NCBI RefSeq assembly: GCF_041021895.1 | Contig: NZ_CP157428.1 | Location: 1,426,001-1,490,000 of the forward strand | Length of the DNA stretch: 64,000 nucleotides | Direction: 5' to 3' | Origin: Acinetobacter sp. XH1741 | GTDB lineage: Bacteria > Pseudomonadota > Gammaproteobacteria > Pseudomonadales > Moraxellaceae | Part shown: in pieces, positions 1 through 8,282 of the stretch | How positions within the stretch are numbered: the stretch's first letter is position 1 | Layout of the letters: every line of letters starts with the position of its first letter | Notes under the pieces: model-generated | The model's database searches: none | What the model was told of the DNA's origin: nothing | What the model saw: the letters and a program-made list of their open reading frames with translations, nothing else | Position numbers and translations under genes: made by a program

Positions 1-2008
1 AAATCAAGCTCAGCCATCGAATATCCATCAAGGGTTAGATTGGAATGATGATGAGATTTTTGATGAATTACTTGCCGCAGTTCCAAACAGTAAAACAGCA
101 ACTGATGTACATACGCCGTTTGTACAAGACCATCATGTTGAACCAGTAGTAGCACCGCAAGTTTCTCATACATCAGTTGAAGCCTCTGTACCTGTATCAA
201 ATTTAAATCAGTCACCTAAAAATTTATCAAATGAACAAGTGTTCGATGACTTTGATGATTTATTGATTGATGAGGATATTGCTCAGGTAGCTCAACCAGC
301 CCGAGCAAGTAGCTATGCCCAATCTTCAGCATTTGTAAAAGCACCTATTCAAACAACAATTGGTGCAGAGAAGCTTTCGAAAGAAGAGTTTATTGAAGCT
401 TGGCAAGAAACTGCTGGAAAGCCGGAAGATGAGCTTGATGATGAATTTGATTTTGATGCACCATTAACTGATGCATCAGGCCGACCAATGTCTCGTGCAA
501 TGCAAGTGGCTAAGAAACGTTTAGATTTGCCGACCTTACCGGGCTTTGAATTGCTTGATAAAGTTGACCCAAACAAAAAAGTGAACTTTACCGAAGAGCA
601 GCTTTCTCGTTTGTCTGAATTGCTTGAGATCAAATTACAAGAGTTTAATGTTAAAGCTCAGGTTGTTGAAGCTCAGCCAGGCCCAGTTGTTACACGTTTT
701 GAACTAGACTTAGCTCCGGGTGTTAAAGCATCTAAAGTGACTAATATTTCCCGTGACTTGGCGCGTTCAATGTCTATGGCTTCAGTACGTGTTGTGGAAG
801 TTATTCCGGGTAAACCATATATTGGTATTGAAGTACCAAATAGTGCCCGTGAAATGGTGCGTTTGATTGAACTATTAGAAACGCCAACATATCGTGATCC
901 AAGTGCGCTCATTAGCATGGCAATGGGTAAAGATATTTCAGGTAATCCAGTATTAACAGATTTAGCCAAAGCACCACACATGTTAGTTGCAGGTACAACC
1001 GGTTCAGGTAAATCAGTTGCAGTTAACTCGATGATTTTATCGATGTTGCTTAAATATACGCCTGATCAGTTACGTTTAATTTTAATTGACCCTAAACAGC
1101 TTGAATTGGCTAACTACAACGATATTCCGCATTTATTAACACCTGTAGTAACTGACATGAAAGATGCAGTTAGTGCATTAAACTGGTGTGTAAATGAAAT
1201 GGAGCGTCGTTATAAGCTCATGTCATTCTTGAAAATTCGTAAGTTAAGTGACTACAACCGAAAAGTTGAAGAAGCGATTGCGAATGGGGAAGACTTGATT
1301 GATCCAACTTGGAAACCAAGTGACTCAGCAACACAAGAGCGTGCCCCTCGTTTAACACCATTACCATCAATTGTGATTGTGGCCGATGAATTCGCCGACA
1401 TGATCATGCAGGTAGGTAAGAAAGCAGAGGAAATGATTACGCGTTTGGCACAAAAGTCTCGTGCTGCGGGTATTCATCTTTTACTTGCAACTCAACGTCC
1501 ATCGGTAGATGTCATTACTGGTCTTATTAAAGCCAATATTCCAACGCGTGTAGCTTTACGTGTAAACAGTAAAATTGACTCACGTACTATTTTGGATGCA
1601 GGTGGTGCAGAAGACTTGTTAGGTCATGGTGATATGCTGTTCTTAGGACCAGGTAAAATTGAGCCTGAACGTGTACATGGTGCATTTATTAGTGATGATG
1701 AAGTGAACCGTATTTGTGATGCATGGCGTGAACGCGGTGAACCGGACTATGTAGATGAGATCTTAACGCCATATGATGAAGAACCTACTTCTCGTGGCTT
1801 TGAAGAGGGTGAGGGTGGTTCAGACCGTGATGCACTTTATGATCAATGTGTATCGTTTGTCTTAGAAACTAGAAAAGCTTCTACATCTTCATTACAGCGT
1901 AAGTTTAGTCTTGGTTATAACCGGGCTGCCCGTATTATCGACCAAATGGAAGAGAACGGCATTGTGAGCGCTATGGGCGCTAATGGTAAGCGCGATATTT
2001 TGGTTTAA
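1..2008 (+). CDS. ftsK: DNA translocase FtsK, 5' end outside the window
   Basis: Hexameric ATP-driven DNA pump that clears and aligns chromosome termini at the division septum and activates XerCD at dif. The reading frame is open from base 2, so the membrane domain and most of the linker lie upstream; only the end of an acidic linker is seen before the motor. Walker A (GTTGSGKS) lies near 990-1015 and Walker B (IVIVADEFAD) near 1370-1400, followed by the RAAGIHLLLATQRPS stretch typical of FtsK/SpoIIIE. The last 60 or so residues form the winged-helix gamma domain that reads KOPS sites. A GTG at 239 could start a shorter product, but the upstream frame is clearly coding. A terminator follows directly. 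Confidence 0.95.
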   Translation, partial: NQAQPSNIHQGLDWNDDEIFDELLAAVPNSKTATDVHTPFVQDHHVEPVVAPQVSHTSVEASVPVSNLNQSPKNLSNEQVFDDFDDLLIDEDIAQVAQPARASSYAQSSAFVKAPIQTTIGAEKLSKEEFIEAWQETAGKPEDELDDEFDFDAPLTDASGRPMSRAMQVAKKRLDLPTLPGFELLDKVDPNKKVNFTEEQLSRLSELLEIKLQEFNVKAQVVEAQPGPVVTRFELDLAPGVKASKVTNISRDLARSMSMASVRVVEVIPGKPYIGIEVPNSAREMVRLIELLETPTYRDPSALISMAMGKDISGNPVLTDLAKAPHMLVAGTTGSGKSVAVNSMILSMLLKYTPDQLRLILIDPKQLELANYNDIPHLLTPVVTDMKDAVSALNWCVNEMERRYKLMSFLKIRKLSDYNRKVEEAIANGEDLIDPTWKPSDSATQERAPRLTPLPSIVIVADEFADMIMQVGKKAEEMITRLAQKSRAAGIHLLLATQRPSVDVITGLIKANIPTRVALRVNSKIDSRTILDAGGAEDLLGHGDMLFLGPGKIEPERVHGAFISDDEVNRICDAWRERGEPDYVDEILTPYDEEPTSRGFEEGEGGSDRDALYDQCVSFVLETRKASTSSLQRKFSLGYNRAARIIDQMEENGIVSAMGANGKRDILV

Positions 2009-2025
2009 TATGTCCTCTTAAAATT

Positions 2026-2047
2026 AAGCCTCTTCGGAGGCTTTTTT
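2026..2047 (+). terminator. Rho-independent terminator of ftsK
   Basis: GCCTC-ttc-GAGGC type hairpin followed by a run of six T. It sits 20 bases after the ftsK stop codon. Confidence 0.85.
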
Positions 2048-2155
2048 ATGCTTAAAAATAATAGTTCCAACGAGAGTTTAAGATTTTATCGAATAGTAAA
2101 AAATGCTAATGTGTGCTTCTAAACAAATAACAATGAAACAAATCAGGAGGACAAC

Positions 2156-2776
2156 ATGTTAGTCGCGTTAATTACGTTAGCTTTTATTCATTTTTGTGCG
2201 CTTATTACCCCTGGGCCTGATTTTTTTCTGGTATCACAGACCGCAGTGAGCCGATCTCGCAGAGAAGCCATGTTGGTTGTTGCAGGAATAACAGTTGGCG
2301 TTATGTTTTGGGCATCTTTAGCGCTGATGGGCTTAAATATTATTTTTGAAAAAATGGCTTGGTTAAAGCAAGGTTTACTCATCGCAGGTGGTTTGTACCT
2401 GTGTTGGTTAGGCTATCAAATGTTGCGTTCGGCATTTTCAAAAAATCAGCCGGAAGAGGTTACAGCTGTTGAGTTGCCTAAAGCACCGTATTTATTTTTT
2501 ATGAAGGGCTTGCTGACCAATTTATCAAATCCGAAAGCTGTGATTTATTTTGGTAGTGTGTTCTCTTTATTTTTAGCAAATCCTCAACTTGATCAAGTGC
2601 ATTGGCTGCTTTTTATTATTGTGTCAGTTGAAACGATTTTATGGTTCTGCTTTGTGACTTTTATTTTCTCATTACCAAGTTTCAGAGTGGCTTACCGTAA
2701 TTTCTCGAAATGGATTGATGGTATTTCAGGTGGTATTTTTACCGTGTTCGGTATTTTCCTGATTGGAAATCGATAA
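2156..2776 (+). CDS. LysE/RhtB family amino-acid exporter
   Basis: Inner-membrane exporter of amino acids or related compounds. The 206-residue length and about six hydrophobic segments fit the LysE/RhtB family, and the N-terminal ITPGPDFFLVSQ stretch is the family signature. A later LTNLSNPKAVIYFGS segment is the second conserved motif. A perfect AGGAGG Shine-Dalgarno lies six bases before the ATG, which fixes the start. It is a single gene bounded by terminators on both sides. The substrate cannot be read from the sequence; homoserine, threonine or lysine export are family precedents. Confidence 0.88.
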   Translation: MLVALITLAFIHFCALITPGPDFFLVSQTAVSRSRREAMLVVAGITVGVMFWASLALMGLNIIFEKMAWLKQGLLIAGGLYLCWLGYQMLRSAFSKNQPEEVTAVELPKAPYLFFMKGLLTNLSNPKAVIYFGSVFSLFLANPQLDQVHWLLFIIVSVETILWFCFVTFIFSLPSFRVAYRNFSKWIDGISGGIFTVFGIFLIGNR

Positions 2777-2792
2777 ATCCAGACGATTAAAA

Positions 2793-2817
2793 AAGCCTCT
2801 TAAAGAGGCTTTTTTAT
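2793..2817. terminator. Bidirectional terminator
   Basis: AAGCCTCTTTAAGAGGCTT-type hairpin with A and T runs on its two sides. It lies between convergent genes and probably serves both the LysE gene and the minus-strand gene at 2826. Confidence 0.8.
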
Positions 2818-2825
2818 TTTTCAGC

Positions 2826-3113
2826 TTAAGCAAACTTTGCTAAAACTTCTAAAAACGGTGCTGATTGACGTGGAAACTTAGCAATTACGTCATGAATGCG
2901 TTCACCTTCAGGACTTGTTGCATTGATATCTCGACCATCTGCAACAAATTTAGTCAAAAGACGTTCATAGTCATTCGGACGCATATGTTTGAATGCATGG
3001 TAGAGCACGTGAAAATCTGCGTTCACACCATTTGGAGGAAGTTGGTTGAGGTAGGCAAAAACACGCTCATCGGACCATTCTTCATTGAAAGTTGCTGGCT
3101 GTGATAATGCCAT
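2826..3113 (-). CDS. PA4642-family small conserved protein
   Basis: A 95-residue soluble protein with no signal peptide or membrane segment. The pattern EEWSDERVFAYLNQLPP, then NADFHVLYHAFKHMRPNDYERLL and GRDINA, matches my memory of the gammaproteobacterial PA4642 family, whose function is unknown. The start is preceded by a GAGG-like ribosome site (gaggagattgtc in mRNA sense). It lies just downstream of minE on the same strand, separated by 80 bases, and ends at a shared terminator. The family call is from memory; no function is claimed. Confidence 0.65.
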   Translation of the reverse strand: MALSQPATFNEEWSDERVFAYLNQLPPNGVNADFHVLYHAFKHMRPNDYERLLTKFVADGRDINATSPEGERIHDVIAKFPRQSAPFLEVLAKFA

Positions 3114-3196
3114 GACAATCTCCTCATTTTAAAAAAGGCAAAATAACTTGCGTTATTTTGCCTTGATTCTGATTTATTGAATAGTCAGAAATAGAA

Positions 3197-3469
3197 TTAT
3201 CGTTCTTCAGGTAAATTGATATTCATTTCTAACATTTCGATATTTGCTTCAGAACGAACTTGCATTTGGATATGCTGTTCGCCTACACCGCTTACATAGC
3301 GACTAACCACCTGCATGATTTCTTTCTTCATTTGGTCAATCTTGTCTTGGCTTAGACGACGGCCTAGACCTTGTTCTGATGCAACAATAACTTTTAAACG
3401 ATCTTTGGCAGTTTGAGCACTTGTTGGTTTTTCTTCACTGCTAAATAATTTACTCCAGAATCCTGCCAT
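3197..3469 (-). CDS. minE: Cell division topological specificity factor MinE
   Basis: MinE drives pole-to-pole oscillation of MinCD so that the septum forms at midcell. The 90-residue length is standard. The N-terminal amphipathic segment (FWSKLFSS) is the membrane-targeting sequence, followed by the MinD-binding region (AKDRLKVIVASEQ) and a C-terminal dimerisation domain. The ATG lies two bases after the minD stop codon, implying translational coupling in a minCDE operon read leftwards. Confidence 0.95.
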   Translation of the reverse strand: MAGFWSKLFSSEEKPTSAQTAKDRLKVIVASEQGLGRRLSQDKIDQMKKEIMQVVSRYVSGVGEQHIQMQVRSEANIEMLEMNINLPEER

Positions 3470-3471
3470 AT

Positions 3472-4284
3472 CTACGCTCCAAATAGTCGTGCTAACCAGC
3501 CTTTAGGTTGAGCTGTGATGTGTCGATAAGGGCGGTCTTCGCCAAGAAAGCGAGCAACCAAGTCATCATACGCTTGTCCAGCTTTAGTTTCTGAATACAG
3601 AATAACTGGCTTACCTTCGTTTGATGCTTGTAATACACTTGGACATTCTGGAATAACACCTAATGTCGGTACGCGTAAAATATCTTTAGAAATATCATCA
3701 ATCGTCAGCATTTCCTGACGGTCAGCACGTTCAGGGTTAAAACGTGTAATACATAAATGCTTACGTATACGTCCTTCGTTGTGTTCAACTTTTTTAGTTT
3801 TGCTGTCTAACATTCCGATGATGCGGTCAGAGTCACGTACTGAAGAAATTTCAGGGTTTGTCACAATGATTGCTTCATCTGCATGGTACATTGCTAAAAT
3901 CGCACCACGCTCGATCCCCGCAGGTGAATCACAAATAATGTAATCAAATTCTTGAGCAAGCTCATCAATTACACGAGCAACACCTTCGTCGCTCAAAGCA
4001 TCTTTATCACGGGTTTGTGAAGCCGGCAAAATGTAAAGGTTTTCGATATCTTTATCGCGAATAAGGGCTTGTTGCAGACGTGCTTCATTATTAATTACAT
4101 TAACGAAATCATAAACAACACGACGCTCACACCCCATAATTAAATCAAGGTTACGTAAGCCTACATCAAAGTCAATCACAACAGTTTTATGACCACGAAG
4201 GGCTAAACCTGTTGCAAAAGATGCACTCGTTGTAGTTTTACCTACACCACCTTTGCCTGATGTTACGACAACAATTTTGGCCAC
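3472..4284 (-). CDS. minD: Septum site-determining ATPase MinD
   Basis: Membrane-cycling ParA/MinD ATPase that recruits MinC and is released by MinE. The deviant Walker A (GKGGVGKTT) starts near residue 9, and the C-terminal GWLARLFGA is the amphipathic membrane-targeting helix. I place the start at the GTG at 4284, which gives VAKIVVVTSGKGG and 270 residues, the length of E. coli MinD. A TAGGAG ribosome site lies about seven bases upstream of this GTG. The in-frame ATG at 4308 would add eight non-conserved residues. Middle gene of minCDE. Confidence 0.95.
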   Translation of the reverse strand: MAKIVVVTSGKGGVGKTTTSASFATGLALRGHKTVVIDFDVGLRNLDLIMGCERRVVYDFVNVINNEARLQQALIRDKDIENLYILPASQTRDKDALSDEGVARVIDELAQEFDYIICDSPAGIERGAILAMYHADEAIIVTNPEISSVRDSDRIIGMLDSKTKKVEHNEGRIRKHLCITRFNPERADRQEMLTIDDISKDILRVPTLGVIPECPSVLQASNEGKPVILYSETKAGQAYDDLVARFLGEDRPYRHITAQPKGWLARLFGA

Positions 4285-4354
4285 CGAATCCACTCCTATT
4301 ATGGTCATACATACACCCTTAAAAGGGCTGTTTTTTGGTGATTTGCTTAATAAA

Positions 4355-5077
4355 CTAAAGTTCTAGAGCTTCAAATTCAAGCTCTTGCTTTTCATTTAAA
4401 TAAATATGTACTGGCTTTTTTACCACATGTTTAGGGATATCATCTGCGACACAATATGTTCCGGCAATGGAAACGAGTTCAGCCTCTAAAGATTGGCAAA
4501 AAATACGTGCAGCAGCGTGCCCACCCGCACCAGCAATGACTCTACCACGAACCGTGCCATAAATATGTATATTTCCTGAAGCAATCACTTCAGAACCACT
4601 ATTCATGCCAGCTTTTAAAATAATATCGCCTTGATCTTGTACAAGAGATTGGCCTGTACGCAAAATTTCATCATGATAAGAGGTAATATGGGCAACTGCA
4701 TTATTATTTAGTGGTTTTTTTGTTTCTGGTGAAGCTTGTGCAGGTGCTGGTTTCTCTACAATTGCAACTTGCTCGGCAGTTGCCTTAATGCGTTGTAATG
4801 GTTGATCTGCCGGTAACACAGGGAATTGAATAGCACGGGCTTCATCACCTAATATACCGTCAATGACTGCCATAGGTTGTAAACCTAAGCTCACTAACAG
4901 CTGAATCAAGGCAATTAGCTCTTGCTCAACAGTACTATCTATAATAACGACAGTTCCTTGATAGGAACCTTCATTTAGAATATTTGATAATTGCTGGCGG
5001 ATCACATCATGATCATTCGTATCGAAGGTTATCCTGCTAAAGTTAACCATTCTGCCGGTAATCCGGATATCAGCCAT
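4355..5077 (-). CDS. minC: Septum site-determining protein MinC
   Basis: FtsZ-polymerisation inhibitor of the Min system. The 240-residue protein has an N-terminal FtsZ-binding domain (about 1-110), a low-complexity linker rich in Pro, Ala and Gln, and a C-terminal beta-helix domain. The latter has glycine-rich turns ([19 protein letters not shown]) that bind MinD and dimerise. It is the first gene of the leftward minCDE operon, and minD follows after about 70 bases. Confidence 0.93.
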   Translation of the reverse strand: MADIRITGRMVNFSRITFDTNDHDVIRQQLSNILNEGSYQGTVVIIDSTVEQELIALIQLLVSLGLQPMAVIDGILGDEARAIQFPVLPADQPLQRIKATAEQVAIVEKPAPAQASPETKKPLNNNAVAHITSYHDEILRTGQSLVQDQGDIILKAGMNSGSEVIASGNIHIYGTVRGRVIAGAGGHAAARIFCQSLEAELVSIAGTYCVADDIPKHVVKKPVHIYLNEKQELEFEALEL

Positions 5078-5198
5078 AAGTCTTCCTTCAAGGCGTTAAA
5101 ACGAGCTGTAGTATCGTTAAGTTTATTGTAAATAGAACAAATGCTAGAACAAATCGCACCAATTCTCTAGCGTGTTTCATAAAAAATTAAATAAATGC

Positions 5199-6245
5199 TT
5201 ATTCTTTGATTCGATCACGCTCCGCAAGCATTTGTTGCCACTGTTTGACTTTAACTTGTTTACGAATTGCTTCAAGACTTTCGAATACGACAGACTCAAC
5301 AAGTTGTTCAAGCTCGCGGTTATTAATATTTATATTACTAATCTTTTCTGAAATTAATTGATAAGTTGCATTGGGCTGTTCTTTTGAACCTTCAATTAAA
5401 GGTTCGATTAAACCTGCACTAATATTTTCACCGAGTCGTTGACCAATACTTTGAATTTGTTGTTCGATACGACCGCCGACTAAAGGAATTAAACGTAATA
5501 ACTGAGTGAGTTCAGGTGTATTTTCTATGGCTTGATCAACAATTTGTCCAACACCTTTTGTGATTGCTGGTTTTTGTTCTTTTAAAGCTGTAGCCAACGA
5601 TTCTTGTAAAATAGAGGTGAGGGTAATGGTAAATTGTTCACGATGGTGATTTACCAGCTCGTGAATAATTTGCTTATGACTTGAACTGGTTTGGAGTTCA
5701 TTTCGAATACCGTCAATTACGGTAATAACAACACGGTCAGATAACTCTTCCATAACAACGCGGTAGTAAAATAGACCGTTTTTTCTCCAGCTTTCCGGAA
5801 TAATAGGATAGCCTAATTCATATAGACGGTATGCGATAATACCAGCGCGAAATAAACGTAAAAAACGTAATTGTGGAATGATGGCTAAAATTTCATACCC
5901 GTGAATGAATGGAAAGAAAAACCAGCGCTTATGGTGCTTATAAACAATAGAGATGCCCCAGCGGACAAGAAACTCGGTAATTAAAAAACCAATAAACCAA
6001 GCTTCAGTCGTAATCACCCAAGGGTGCAAATAAGTTTTATAAAAGGTGAGTACTTGGGACAAGTGAATGTGTTCAAAAAACCATGCCCCAATACTGCTCA
6101 TTAAAAAGAAATTTGCTGCAAGACAGAACAGATTGAAAATAATAATAAACACCATAAAGATGTCATAAATCAAAAACAGCTTAAATGAAATGCTGCTTGA
6201 GTCCCTATGGTGATATTTTGCTGGTTTTTCGGTACTGTTTTGCAT
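5199..6245 (-). CDS. Membrane protein with voltage-sensor-like N-terminus, function unknown
   Basis: I do not recognise a named function. The N-terminal 150 residues contain about four hydrophobic segments. The last (near residues 118-140) carries arginines at every third position (RFLRLFRAG), as in S4 helices of ion-transport domains, and a preceding segment has an acidic residue in a hydrophobic run (ITEFLVRW). No pore helix or GYG-like selectivity filter follows. Instead there are about 200 soluble, amphipathic residues rich in Leu, Ile, Gln and Glu. It lies just downstream of the acyltransferase gene on the same strand (14 bases), so the two are probably cotranscribed. Channel-like sensor versus simple membrane anchor cannot be decided by eye. 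Confidence 0.6.
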   Translation of the reverse strand: MQNSTEKPAKYHHRDSSSISFKLFLIYDIFMVFIIIFNLFCLAANFFLMSSIGAWFFEHIHLSQVLTFYKTYLHPWVITTEAWFIGFLITEFLVRWGISIVYKHHKRWFFFPFIHGYEILAIIPQLRFLRLFRAGIIAYRLYELGYPIIPESWRKNGLFYYRVVMEELSDRVVITVIDGIRNELQTSSSHKQIIHELVNHHREQFTITLTSILQESLATALKEQKPAITKGVGQIVDQAIENTPELTQLLRLIPLVGGRIEQQIQSIGQRLGENISAGLIEPLIEGSKEQPNATYQLISEKISNININNRELEQLVESVVFESLEAIRKQVKVKQWQQMLAERDRIKE

Positions 6246-6259
6246 AGCGATAAATGCTT

Positions 6260-7186
6260 TTAATGAGTTGAAGTAGTATATCGAGCTTTCATTTGTTCGA
6301 TGAGTTGATCTTTCTCAGTCCAAAGCTCATGTACCCATTGTTGAAAACGTTCACGGTAAACTGGGTCATCTTCATAGTTACCGCCGAGTACCCAGTCCGG
6401 TATTTCAATTTTACGAAGATTTACCGCAATTTGTGAAACATCGCCTAACCAGAATTCGCCATAACCCGGCACACCGTCAGGATAAACAATCGTCATATCA
6501 ACCAGAGCATCAATTTTGTCGCCCAAAATATTTAGAGCCAGCGCCAATCCGCCTGCTTTAGGTTTTAATAAATGTTTATATGGCGAATTTTGTTGATCAT
6601 GTTTCTCTTGAGTAAAACGGGTACCTTCCAAATAGTTTAATAACGTAAAAGGTTGGCTTAAGAGCTGTTCACACGCTTTACGTGCTTCCATCATGTCACG
6701 ATCTTTGAGTTCGGGATTTTTCGCAATTTGCTCTTTGGTATGACGCTTCATCATTGGAAAGCCTAAAATTTTAAAGGCTTGACCAACGAAAGGAATAAAA
6801 ATGAGTTCCCACTTTGTAAAAAAGCGGGTCAGTGGCATACGGGTTAAACCGAAGTATTGGTTTACAGTGGTATCAACCCAACTTTGGTGGTTACATGTCA
6901 TTAAGTAACGGCCTTGCATACTCAAATCAAGACCTTCATCGATCGTAATGTCCCACTTTAAATTAGGTAAAACATGATCAATGAGCCAGTTATTGACACC
7001 CAGCCAGCTATTTGTAATTTGAATATTGGTTTCATCAATTTTAGAAGATTTTTTTAATAACTTAGTCAAACCTAAAGCCAATACAGGTGGTCCATGAAAA
7101 AAAGTACTACCTGTGATGACTGTACCTACAGTGAGTCCACGTGTAATTTTTTTTAGCGCAGATTGCTTATTGGGTGCAGTTGACAT
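6260..7186 (-). CDS. PlsC/YihG-type 1-acyl-glycerol-phosphate acyltransferase
   Basis: Probable inner-membrane lysophospholipid acyltransferase. The catalytic HX4D block is seen as NHQSWVD near residue 98, and the acceptor-binding block as EGTRFT near residue 188, at the usual spacing. The 308-residue length and N-terminal hydrophobic stretch fit the YihG subgroup rather than short PlsC proteins. The start has only a weak ribosome site. It is followed 14 bases later by the voltage-sensor-like membrane gene. The acyl donor and exact acceptor cannot be deduced. Confidence 0.85.
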   Translation of the reverse strand: MSTAPNKQSALKKITRGLTVGTVITGSTFFHGPPVLALGLTKLLKKSSKIDETNIQITNSWLGVNNWLIDHVLPNLKWDITIDEGLDLSMQGRYLMTCNHQSWVDTTVNQYFGLTRMPLTRFFTKWELIFIPFVGQAFKILGFPMMKRHTKEQIAKNPELKDRDMMEARKACEQLLSQPFTLLNYLEGTRFTQEKHDQQNSPYKHLLKPKAGGLALALNILGDKIDALVDMTIVYPDGVPGYGEFWLGDVSQIAVNLRKIEIPDWVLGGNYEDDPVYRERFQQWVHELWTEKDQLIEQMKARYTTSTH

Positions 7187-7432
7187 ATAAATGACCCCGA
7201 ATATCTAAAATCCATAGAAAGTTGTTCAACTATAACTATCGTGAAATGAAATACAACGGTATCTTAGATAACAATGAAGAAATTGTGATGAGTGAGCGTC
7301 TTAAAGTGCATCAAAATATTACAAAAAACTAACTAAACTGTTTATTATTAACAAAATATCAATGTTTTATACTTCCTTTTTGTTTCATTATTCATCCAGA
7401 CAACAAAACACACAAATGTGAGGAGGCATGCA

Positions 7433-8089
7433 ATGCGTGCATTAGCGATTTCAACACTAATCGGGGCTGGTTTGGTTCTTTCTGGTTGCCAAACTACAGG
7501 GAATGGCGGCAACGGTTTTGAATATGACAAAACAGCAGTAGGCGCAGTACTTGGTACAGCATTAGGTTACGGTATTTCTAAAGGTATTGGTAACGGTAGC
7601 AGCGCTCAGAATAACCGTGCAATGGCAATCGGTGCAGTTCTTGGTGGTGCTGGTGGTTTATATCTTGACAATAAAGAGAAAAAATTACGTCAACAAATGG
7701 CGGGTACTGGCGTAAATGTTGGCCGTAACCCAGATGGTTCTGTTCAATTGATCATGCCAGGTAGCATTACTTTTGATACAAACAAATCAAATATCAAACC
7801 AAACTTCTATGCAACTTTAAACAAGGTTGCTCAAACTTTGGCTGAAGATAACAAGAGTGCAATTCTTGTAACAGGTTACACTGATAACACTGGTAATGAT
7901 TCAATCAACATTCCATTATCACAAGCACGTGCTCAATCAGTACGTAGTTATTTAGCAAGCCAAGGCGTATCTGCTAGCCGTATCGACGCGCAAGGTTATG
8001 GTTCATCTAACCCAATCGCAGATAACTCAACTGCAGCTGGTAAAGAACAAAACCGTCGTGTTGAAATCAGCATTTATGCAAAACAATAA
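7433..8089 (+). CDS. OmpA-family lipoprotein (YiaD/Pal-like)
   Basis: Outer-membrane lipoprotein with a peptidoglycan-binding OmpA C-terminal domain. The signal peptide ends in the lipobox LSGC (Cys about residue 19). Residues 35-80 are glycine-rich with two short hydrophobic stretches, as in glycine-zipper proteins. The C-terminal domain has the typical pattern ITFDTNKSNIKP, then VTGYTDNTGND, and LSQARAQSV with NRRVEI at the end. I chose the ATG at 7433 because a perfect AGGAGG lies six bases before it; a GTG at 7418 would contain that site within the gene. A strong terminator follows. Confidence 0.9.
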   Translation: MRALAISTLIGAGLVLSGCQTTGNGGNGFEYDKTAVGAVLGTALGYGISKGIGNGSSAQNNRAMAIGAVLGGAGGLYLDNKEKKLRQQMAGTGVNVGRNPDGSVQLIMPGSITFDTNKSNIKPNFYATLNKVAQTLAEDNKSAILVTGYTDNTGNDSINIPLSQARAQSVRSYLASQGVSASRIDAQGYGSSNPIADNSTAAGKEQNRRVEISIYAKQ

Positions 8090-8107
8090 GATCTAGTTTA
8101 TTGTTTC

Positions 8108-8133
8108 AAAAACCACCTTCGGGTGGTTTTTTT
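8108..8133 (+). terminator. Rho-independent terminator
   Basis: AAACCACC-ttc-GGGTGGTTT hairpin with a seven-T tail, about 20 bases after the OmpA-family gene. Confidence 0.88.
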
Positions 8134-8222
8134 ATGAGTGCAGTACAAAAAATAATCACGACATTCTGCGGCGCATAAATTGCATTATTAGACATCATTT
8201 ATACATATCCGTAGATTTACTA

Positions 8223-8252
8223 TTGGGATTCTAAAAAAGAGATGACTATAAT
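8223..8252 (+). promoter_or_regulatory. Candidate sigma-70 promoter of rep
   Basis: TTGGGA (8223-8228) and a perfect TATAAT (8247-8252) with an 18-base spacer. It lies 30 bases before the rep start codon and is the best promoter match in this intergenic region. Confidence 0.5.
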
Positions 8253-8282
8253 CATGCTCGAAAAATTAAGAGGTAATACACG

